From assembly GCA_902562015.1 (NCBI GenBank), contig CACERX010000038.1, forward strand, positions 1 through 12,825: a DNA stretch of 12,825 bases. Reading direction: 5' to 3'. The DNA is from an uncultured SAR324 cluster bacterium (GTDB lineage: Bacteria; SAR324; NAC60-12). Position numbers and translations under genes: made by a program. Below the pieces are notes generated by a model that did not search any database, was not told where the DNA came from, and saw only the letters and a program-made list of their open reading frames with translations. The stretch's first letter is position 1. Each line of letters starts with the position of its first letter. Below are positions 7,135 through 12,825 of the stretch, in pieces.

Positions 7135-8343
7135 ATGACAAGTCCTCAAACTAAGACCTATATTTCTATTCTTCTGCTGAGTATCTGCTTCTCCCTCTCT
7201 GCTTCTACTTCAAGTCTAAGTGTTTCTGCATCTTCAATTGTTGGATTCCAGATTGCTGAAAACAAAGCATTGGCAACTTTCCCACTTACCTTTCATCTGC
7301 TGGGAACAATGCTGGCTGGTATACCGGCTTCAATGCTGATGAAGTTCATAGGACGCCGTTACGGTTTTTTGATTGGAACTGGAATCGGGACATTTGGAGC
7401 TGCTTCTGCTTCACTTGCAATAATTTACACCAGTTTCCCTTTCTTCTGCCTAAGTATATTTTGTCTTGGGATCTTGAACGGTTTTGCCCAGCTATATCGC
7501 TTTACCGCGGTTGAAGTTTCAAGCATCGAATTAAGGACAAAAGCTGTCTCCTATGTGATGCTTGGCGGTATAGCTGCAGGATTCATTGGTCCTGCAATTG
7601 CGGCCGAGGGTAAAGATTATATTGAAAACGCACAGTTTGCTGGGAGCTACCTGTCTATTATTTTGTTATATTTTTTCATTGTAATAATTTTAATGAGGAT
7701 CAGGCTCCCTCAGCCAAGTGTAGAAGAACAAACCGGTGAAACGCGCCCATTGAAAGTAATTTTTTTGCAGCCAAAATTTATAGTCTCGGTGCTTTCAGCA
7801 ATGATAGGCTATGGAGTAATGGCAATGATAATGACTGCAACACCTCTTGCTATGACAAAAGGAAACGGTTATCCATTCAGTGACGCAGCGTTTATTATCC
7901 AATGGCATGCACTGGGTATGTTTGCGCCTTCTTTCATTACTGGTTCATTGATAAAGCGCTTCGGAGCAGTTCAAATTATTTTTACAGGTATCTTGCTTAA
8001 TTTTATTTGCATTGCAATCAATATTTCTGGGACAGAATTAATTAATTACTGGTCTGCCTTGGTCCTGTTAGGCGTAGGCTGGAATTTTATGTTTGTGGCT
8101 GGAACAACAATGGTCACTGAAACCTATCAGCCAGCTGAAAAAGCCATTGTTCAGGGTGTAAATGATTTTTTAGTATTTGGAACTGCCGCGCTATGTTCAT
8201 TGCTATCCGGTGTACTGCAAACTTCGTTTGGCTGGGAGACGGTTAACTTAAGTACCATTCCGCTACTGCTGATTGTTTTGGTTTCCCTTTTCTGGTTTAT
8301 CTTCAGCAGTAAACAGCAGACACAAACAGCTTTAAGTTCATAA
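7135..8343 (+). CDS. Major facilitator superfamily (MFS) transporter
   Basis: A 402-residue polytopic inner-membrane transporter with two six-helix bundles separated by a hydrophilic central loop (about 188-210). The loop between helices 2 and 3 carries an MFS motif A variant (MKFIGRRYGFLIG, 69-81), and IGPAIAA (151-157) fits the glycine/proline-rich helix of the N-terminal half. The equivalent position in the second half is IKRFGAVQIIF (273-283). These features support a proton- or substrate-gradient-driven exporter or uptake carrier, but the substrate cannot be read from the sequence. It stands alone: divergent from sohB and followed by a 180-bp gap before the lipid-transport operon. The start is set by the first hydrophobic helix beginning at residue 9; no Shine-Dalgarno sequence precedes it. 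Confidence 0.88.
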   Translation: MTSPQTKTYISILLLSICFSLSASTSSLSVSASSIVGFQIAENKALATFPLTFHLLGTMLAGIPASMLMKFIGRRYGFLIGTGIGTFGAASASLAIIYTSFPFFCLSIFCLGILNGFAQLYRFTAVEVSSIELRTKAVSYVMLGGIAAGFIGPAIAAEGKDYIENAQFAGSYLSIILLYFFIVIILMRIRLPQPSVEEQTGETRPLKVIFLQPKFIVSVLSAMIGYGVMAMIMTATPLAMTKGNGYPFSDAAFIIQWHALGMFAPSFITGSLIKRFGAVQIIFTGILLNFICIAINISGTELINYWSALVLLGVGWNFMFVAGTTMVTETYQPAEKAIVQGVNDFLVFGTAALCSLLSGVLQTSFGWETVNLSTIPLLLIVLVSLFWFIFSSKQQTQTALSS

Positions 8344-8387
8344 GAAACTTTAATTTCAATGGTTGTAATTAATTCAATTTTTGCTGC

Positions 8388-8414
8388 TTGAAGGTTGCTG
8401 ATACTCTTTATAAC
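8388..8414 (+). promoter_or_regulatory. Weak candidate promoter upstream of the mlaA-mlaC-RND operon
   Basis: In the 180-bp gap before mlaA, TTGAAG (8388-8393) and TATAAC (8409-8414) are spaced by 15 bp and resemble a sigma-70 promoter with a short spacer. The 110-base leader this implies contains no structure I could recognise. No terminator hairpin is visible after the MFS stop, so read-through from the MFS gene is also possible. Confidence 0.25.
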
Positions 8415-8523
8415 TCTTACATCCGCTGCATTTCACGATTTAAAAAATTGTATATCACACAGCCAATTACCTTGCACTTAAGAGCAAAAAAAGGGATCCT
8501 ATTTTTAGAGAAAATTATAACCG

Positions 8524-9381
8524 ATGCAACCACACACCTCAGCAATAATTTCTTTCTTTGTAATCATTTCTTTTTTGCTTCATCCCCTGATGTCGAATCC
8601 TGTTTACGCACAGGAAAAATCTCCTGAATCTACTCAATTGCTATCTGAAACAGAGACTGATGAGGATTTGGAAGATGAGGAATTTGATGATGGTTTCGAG
8701 GATGAGTTTGAAAGTGCAGAAAAAGAAATATTTGATCCCCTAAGTGGATACAACACAGTAATGACCGAATTTAATGACGGATTTTACGTTTACGTTCTGG
8801 ATCCGGTAGCCCGAGGTTATGAATGGGCTATGCCCGATCTTGCTCAACGTGGAGTAAAAAATTTTTTTCATAATCTTCTCTTTCCGATTCGGTTTGTCAA
8901 CAATGCTCTCCAGCTTAAACCAATAAATGCTGGTGAGGAATTATTTCGTTTTATTATTAACAGCACTGTGGGAATTTTTGGTTTATGGGACCCTGCAAAA
9001 GAGTGGTTTGATCTTGAAGCACACGAAGAGGATTTTGGACAGACACTTGGATATTATGGTGTAGGAGGAGGCTTCCATATTGTTCTGCCATTTTTAGGGC
9101 CATCAAATCTGCGAGATATGTTCAGTCTCTATCCTGACATGCAGATGGACCCGGTTTATTACGTTGAGAATCGACCTTATAATTTACCGAAGAAAGAGGG
9201 AGAATATCTTGGCATGTCTAGACAGGCAGTACAGCAGACAAATCTATTGATACTTAAAACCGTAAACCAGGAATCATTGCGAATTGGTCAATATGAGAAC
9301 CTTAAAAAAGATGCTATAGAACTCTACCCGTTTCTTAGGGATGTCTATGAGCAGAATCGTGCAAAATTAATCGAGGAGTAA
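8524..9381 (+). CDS. mlaA: MlaA/VacJ-family outer-membrane lipid transport protein with acidic N-terminal tail
   Basis: A 285-residue protein of the MlaA (VacJ) family, which forms a ring channel in the inner leaflet of the outer membrane and moves mislocalised phospholipids. A Sec signal peptide ends at VYA|QEK (after A29). There is no lipobox cysteine, unlike lipoprotein VacJ of E. coli. Residues 43-67 are strongly acidic (EFDDGFEDEFESA) and precede the family domain. The domain begins DPLSGYNTVMTEFNDGFY (71-88) and continues with RGVKNFFHNLLFPIRFVNNALQ (109-130), FRFIINSTVGIFGLWDPA (141-158), EDFGQTLGYYGVGGGFHIVLPFLGPSNLRD (169-198) and a C-terminal helix-rich tail. The acidic tail is not part of the usual family pattern and recurs in the RND protein of the same operon. 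The gene is 4 bases upstream of mlaC. The ribosome binding site is weak; the start is supported by the signal peptide. Confidence 0.92.
   Translation: MQPHTSAIISFFVIISFLLHPLMSNPVYAQEKSPESTQLLSETETDEDLEDEEFDDGFEDEFESAEKEIFDPLSGYNTVMTEFNDGFYVYVLDPVARGYEWAMPDLAQRGVKNFFHNLLFPIRFVNNALQLKPINAGEELFRFIINSTVGIFGLWDPAKEWFDLEAHEEDFGQTLGYYGVGGGFHIVLPFLGPSNLRDMFSLYPDMQMDPVYYVENRPYNLPKKEGEYLGMSRQAVQQTNLLILKTVNQESLRIGQYENLKKDAIELYPFLRDVYEQNRAKLIEE
9374..9378 (+). promoter_or_regulatory. Strong Shine-Dalgarno sequence for mlaC inside the mlaA 3' end
   Basis: AGGAG lies in the last two codons of mlaA, 7 bases before the mlaC ATG at 9386. It fixes the mlaC start and is much stronger than any other ribosome site in the window. 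Confidence 0.75.
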
Positions 9382-9385
9382 AAAA

Positions 9386-10003
9386 ATGCAAGTTCAGCTA
9401 AAACTTATCACAGGCAGAATACTGATTGTTCTCTTGATGTTATTTTTTACCTCATCTGCTCTTGTCGCTGATGAAGTAAGTGAAATCCGTGCTATGACAA
9501 AAGAGAAAGTTGATATAGTGATCAACATCCTAAAGGACAAAAGTCTCAGCAAAGAAGAAAAGAAGGAAGGAATATTAGAAACCATTGATGGACTATTTGA
9601 TTTTAGTTTGATGGCAAGGCTCAGTCTTGGGAAAAAACACTGGAAATCTCTAAGCAAAGCAAAACGTAAGGAATTTTCTGATCTGTTTGTAGAAAGGCTG
9701 AAACTTTCTTATCTTGAAAAACTGGACCTTTATACCGATGAAGAAGTTGTTGTTGATGAAGCACGGCTGACCAAGAAAAAACGCGTGGAAGTATTGACTT
9801 ACCTTGTAACAAAGGACGATAAAAAAGAGATGATTTATAAACTGTACAAAACGAAGAAAAAAGGCTGGATGGTTTATGATGTAGATGTCCTCGGTGTAAG
9901 TATTGTACAGACCTATCGCTCCCAGTTTTCCGGAGTATTAAAGAAAGAAACAATGGAGCAGTTGATGGAACGTATGCGTTCAGCAGGAGATTTGGGGGCC
10001 TAA
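9386..10003 (+). CDS. mlaC: MlaC/Ttg2D/HpnM-family periplasmic lipid-binding protein
   Basis: A 205-residue periplasmic shuttle of the MlaC family (also called Ttg2D or, beside hopanoid genes, HpnM) that carries a phospholipid or other lipid between the two membranes. The signal peptide covers residues 1-28 (ALVA|DEV). The mature protein shows the family helices FDFSLMARLSLGKKHWKSLS (71-90) and KRKEFSDLFVERLKLSYLEKL (93-113). The C-terminal signature WMVYDVDVLGVSIVQTYRSQF is at 161-181. The mature protein is rich in lysine, opposite in charge to the acidic tails of its operon partners. It starts 4 bases after mlaA, and its stop overlaps the start of the RND gene by one base (TAATG), so the three proteins should be made together. 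The Mla versus Hpn name depends on its partners; no hopanoid biosynthesis gene is in the window. Confidence 0.92.
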   Translation: MQVQLKLITGRILIVLLMLFFTSSALVADEVSEIRAMTKEKVDIVINILKDKSLSKEEKKEGILETIDGLFDFSLMARLSLGKKHWKSLSKAKRKEFSDLFVERLKLSYLEKLDLYTDEEVVVDEARLTKKKRVEVLTYLVTKDDKKEMIYKLYKTKKKGWMVYDVDVLGVSIVQTYRSQFSGVLKKETMEQLMERMRSAGDLGA

Positions 10004-12510
10004 TGTTGCGGCAATTCTACGACAAGATAATTCTAACCTATCCTAAGACTATCCTACTACTGCTGTTGTTGTGCATTGCTGCGCTTGGATACCAAGCCCG
10101 GTACCTGGAAATAGATGCTTCTGCGGAAACACTGCTGCTGGAAGATGATAAAGACCTGGCATTCACTCGAAAAGTAAATCAGCGCTATGGCAACCAGGAT
10201 TTCCTTGTATTAACTTTCACTCCAAAAGCAGAGCTGCTTGCTGATTCAACTTTGAATACCCTTAAGGAGTTAAGCAACGACCTGCTGGCTCTGGATAGAG
10301 TTGAATCGGTCCTGACAATACTTAATGTCCCACTGCTGGAGAGTCCTCCCAAACCAGTAAAAGAATTGCTTGAGGATGTCCCCACCCTTTCTTCTCCAGG
10401 AATTGACAAAGAACTTGCCAGAAAAGAATTCCTGAACAGCCCCATTTACAGCGACAACCTCGTCAGTCCAGATTTTAAAACTACGGCGCTTCTTGTAAAT
10501 CTTCACGATGATCCATTATACAGGGAACTGCTTCAGCATCGGAATCATCTGCGCAGCAAAGAAAAAGATGGAACCATAAGTGTAATTGAGCAAAAAGAAC
10601 TTGAAGAGGTGCTAATAAAGTTCAAGAAGCACCGTGACAAAATGAGGATTGTTGAAAACAAAAACATTTCAAAAGTTCGTGCAATTGCTCAGAAATATCG
10701 GAACGAGGCTAAGATTTTCCTTGGAGGAGCAAGCATGGTTGCAGATGACCTGGTCACATTTATTCGCAGTGACCTGAAAGTTTTCGGCAGCGCAGTGCTT
10801 GCGTTTTTGGTGGTCACACTATGGATAATTTTCAGGCAGCTGCGCTGGATTTTGCTTCCGGTTATTACCTGTTCATTTTCAGTACTGACAACCAGTGGAT
10901 TTTTAGGTCTATTCGGGTGGGAAGTCACAGTGATTTCTTCAAATTTCATTTCAATTCAGCTGATAATCACAATGGCCATTACCATTCATCTGATAGTACG
11001 CTACCGTGAGATGGCAAGACTTAATCCTGATATAGATCAGCGTCAGCTTATTCTGGATTCAACAATGTTCATGGCAAGACCATGCACCTTTGCAGTTCTG
11101 ACTACTGTGGTAGGATTCGGGTCATTGGTACTGAGTGGAATTTTGCCAGTGATGAACTTTGGATGGATGATGAGCGCAGGAATTGGAGTTTCACTGTTTC
11201 TGACATTTCTTATTTTTCCGGTACTGCTCATGCAAATGCCGAAAATAATGCCAAATACATCATTTGAATCACGATTTGCCCTGACCAAAATTTTTGCTGA
11301 TATTACTGAGCGTCATGGCAGGACCATACTTGTCATTAGTATATGTGCATTAATAATTAGTGTTATAGGCGCGACAAGACTGAATGTGGAAAACAGCTTC
11401 ATTGATTATTTCCAGGAGGATACGGAGATATACCAGGGCATGAAAGTTATTGACCAGCAGCTGGGAGGGACAACTCCGCTTGATTTGATCGTTCAACTGG
11501 AAAAGAGTGAAACTGATACCCCTCAGCAAGAAACAGAAAGCACAGATGTTGAGGAACTTGAAGATGAAGAAGAGTTTGATTCCTTTGAGGAAGAATTTGA
11601 GGAATCGGCCGGTGAAGCACAATACTGGTTCACAGCAGAAAAAATGGAGCAAATTGAAGAAATTCATGACTACCTCGATGGACTTGATCAGACAGGTAAA
11701 GTGCTCTCACTGGGGACAATGCTGAAAGTCGGTAAAACCCTGAATTCGGGAGAACCTCTTGATAATTTTCTGCTTGCCCTGATCTACAATGAACTACCGG
11801 AAGAATTCAGGAAAATAGTCCTTGATCCTTATGTATCTGTTGAACACAACGAGGCTAGGTTTTATGTGCGAATAAGGGATTCGGAACCTGACTTGCGCCG
11901 CAATGAACTGTTGACGAAGATCAAGCAGGAGTTGCCTTCCAAGCTGGGGATCCCAGAGGAAAAAGGTCAACTGGCAAGCCTTCTTGTTCTTTACAATAAT
12001 ATGCTGCAGAGCCTTTTCCGTTCACAGATACTTACATTGGGAGCAGTCATTCTATCATTTTTAATTATGTTTATGTTTTTGTTCCGCTCCTTAACTATTG
12101 CTCTGATAGCAATTTTTCCCAATATTCTTTCCATTGGAGTTGTACTCGGATTTATGGGATGGATGGGCATTCCGCTTGACATGATGACCATCACAATTGC
12201 AGCAATCAGTGTGGGTATTGCTGTGGACAATACAATTCATTACATACATCGCTTCAGGCATGAGTTTAAATCAGACAGTAACTATCTTGCTTCAATGCAC
12301 CGCTCTCATGAGAGCATTGGCTATGCAATGTACTACACTTCAATCACCATAATTATAGGTTTCTCTATTCTGGTATTCTCAAAATTCATTCCGAGTATCT
12401 ATTTTGGATTACTCACAGGACTTGCTATGCTGATCGCACTGCTTGCTGCCCTCACTCTGCTTCCTCAGCTGCTAATAATAATCAAACCTTTTGGTGCGGA
12501 AAAGCAGTAA
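10003..12510 (+). CDS. RND/MMPL-family inner-membrane transporter, HpnN-like, with acidic loop insert
   Basis: An 835-residue RND-superfamily protein (MMPL/HpnN type) with two related halves, each with one helix, a large extracytoplasmic domain and five further helices. Helices lie near 13-30, 258-276, 281-303, 310-333, 362-380 and 388-412 in the first half, and 440-457, 674-693, 697-718, 724-749, 776-793 and 800-826 in the second. Such proteins use the proton gradient to move lipids. The likely proton-relay Asp is D742 in GIAVDNTIHYIHRF; the matching place in the first half (MAITIHLIVRY) has A325 instead. The second extracytoplasmic domain carries an acidic stretch at 516-537 (EFDSFEEEFEESA) that resembles the MlaA tail. 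The ATG overlaps the mlaC stop, implying a lipid-transport complex with MlaA and MlaC. Lipid type (phospholipid, hopanoid or other) is undecided. Confidence 0.9.
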   Translation: MLRQFYDKIILTYPKTILLLLLLCIAALGYQARYLEIDASAETLLLEDDKDLAFTRKVNQRYGNQDFLVLTFTPKAELLADSTLNTLKELSNDLLALDRVESVLTILNVPLLESPPKPVKELLEDVPTLSSPGIDKELARKEFLNSPIYSDNLVSPDFKTTALLVNLHDDPLYRELLQHRNHLRSKEKDGTISVIEQKELEEVLIKFKKHRDKMRIVENKNISKVRAIAQKYRNEAKIFLGGASMVADDLVTFIRSDLKVFGSAVLAFLVVTLWIIFRQLRWILLPVITCSFSVLTTSGFLGLFGWEVTVISSNFISIQLIITMAITIHLIVRYREMARLNPDIDQRQLILDSTMFMARPCTFAVLTTVVGFGSLVLSGILPVMNFGWMMSAGIGVSLFLTFLIFPVLLMQMPKIMPNTSFESRFALTKIFADITERHGRTILVISICALIISVIGATRLNVENSFIDYFQEDTEIYQGMKVIDQQLGGTTPLDLIVQLEKSETDTPQQETESTDVEELEDEEEFDSFEEEFEESAGEAQYWFTAEKMEQIEEIHDYLDGLDQTGKVLSLGTMLKVGKTLNSGEPLDNFLLALIYNELPEEFRKIVLDPYVSVEHNEARFYVRIRDSEPDLRRNELLTKIKQELPSKLGIPEEKGQLASLLVLYNNMLQSLFRSQILTLGAVILSFLIMFMFLFRSLTIALIAIFPNILSIGVVLGFMGWMGIPLDMMTITIAAISVGIAVDNTIHYIHRFRHEFKSDSNYLASMHRSHESIGYAMYYTSITIIIGFSILVFSKFIPSIYFGLLTGLAMLIALLAALTLLPQLLIIIKPFGAEKQ

Positions 12511-12577
12511 ATCAGTTTTGATTAAAAAGTATGCTCATTGGAATTAATCCAGTTCCATCTTTTCTGAAAAATAAATT

Positions 12578-12825
12578 ATGTTTGGACCAGTTGTTGATGT
12601 AATTTTACCAATCTTCGGACTGCTGATGATTGGATATATTACAGTCATGCTGGGGTGGTTTGACCAGACTGCAATAAAGGGACTTACCCGTTTCATATTT
12701 GATTTTGCGGTGCCGATGCTTTTGCTGCGAACTATTGCAAACGCCCAATTGCCTGAACACATTCCATGGGATTTTCTGGCTTCCTATTATTTAGGAACAA
12801 TCCTTATATTATTTTCTGGACTCTT
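12578..12825 (+). CDS. AEC-family (auxin efflux carrier) permease, N-terminal part; 3' end outside window
   Basis: The first 82 codons of a membrane carrier of the AEC family (PF03547 type), whose bacterial members transport malate, malonate or related small anions. The N-terminus (VVDVILPIFGLLMIGYITVMLGWF) is the first helix with the usual LPIFGLLMIGY pattern. It is followed by the family segment GLTRFIFDFAVPMLLLRTIANAQL and the start of a further helix (FLASYYLGTILILFSGL). It begins 67 bases after the RND gene on the same strand and could be read through from it. No clear terminator lies between them. The start is the first ATG before helix 1; the upstream ribosome site is weak. Confidence 0.85.
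   Translation, partial: MFGPVVDVILPIFGLLMIGYITVMLGWFDQTAIKGLTRFIFDFAVPMLLLRTIANAQLPEHIPWDFLASYYLGTILILFSGL

Noticed and set aside
8388..8627. 79-codon open frame starting at TTG upstream of and overlapping mlaA
   Set aside because: It overlaps the mlaA signal-peptide region in another frame, has no ribosome binding site, and its product shows no recognisable pattern. The mlaA frame is certain.
8650..8724. Acidic tail of MlaA as a simple low-complexity artefact
   Set aside because: It was first taken as low complexity, but the ordered F/E/D pattern recurring in the RND loop makes it worth reporting, so the artefact reading was set aside.
9394..9953. Long minus-strand open frames under mlaC
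   Set aside because: They are antisense shadows of a clearly identified gene, with no ribosome sites or recognisable products.
12510..12523. AATCA-GTTT-TGATT hairpin after the RND gene as a terminator
   Set aside because: The stem is only 5 bp, AT-rich and followed by an A-run rather than a T-run, so it is too weak to call.

Overview
The window comes from an AT-rich, diderm (Gram-negative-type) bacterium. An outer-membrane lipid-transport cluster (mlaA-like, mlaC-like, RND/MMPL), a SohB-type S49 peptidase and secreted proteins with ordinary Sec signal peptides all point to an outer membrane. The gene families suggest a proteobacterium or a proteobacteria-related marine lineage such as SAR324; this placement is inferred from family recall only. 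No RNA genes, CRISPR array, insertion sequence or phage genes were seen. The gene content looks chromosomal and ordinary at the level of single genes.

Layout. (1) 1-3113, plus strand: the end of an alpha-glucoside uptake and hydrolysis operon. It holds the C-terminus of an AglF-like permease, an AglG-like permease with a large extracytoplasmic insert, and a cytoplasmic GH13 alpha-glucosidase (AglA-like), in the aglF-aglG-aglA order known from rhizobia. (2) 3193-4143, minus strand: a malyl-CoA/beta-methylmalyl-CoA lyase-like enzyme (HpcH/HpaI/CitE superfamily), convergent with the glucosidase and sharing a hairpin between them. (3) 4371-5876, plus strand: a divergent D-2-hydroxyacid dehydrogenase, separated from the lyase by a 227-bp divergent control region with a 25-nt AT-rich palindrome. 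(4) 5894-7030, minus strand: a SohB-type signal-peptide-peptidase homologue. (5) 7135-8343, plus strand: an MFS transporter. (6) 8524-12510, plus strand: a tightly packed three-gene unit, mlaA-like / mlaC-like (hpnM family) / RND-MMPL (HpnN-like). (7) 12578 to the window end: the N-terminus of an AEC-family (auxin efflux carrier) permease.

How the genes work together. Region 1 imports alpha-glucosides and hydrolyses them in the cytoplasm. Region 6 looks like a complete envelope lipid-trafficking module: an outer-membrane channel (MlaA), a periplasmic lipid shuttle (MlaC) and a proton-driven inner-membrane RND protein in place of the MlaFEDB ABC complex. The most interesting signal is here: the mature N-terminus of the MlaA-like protein and the second extracytoplasmic loop of the RND protein carry nearly the same acidic-aromatic motif (EFDDGFEDEFESA versus EFDSFEEEFEESA). 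This suggests a shared docking site or partner within the operon.
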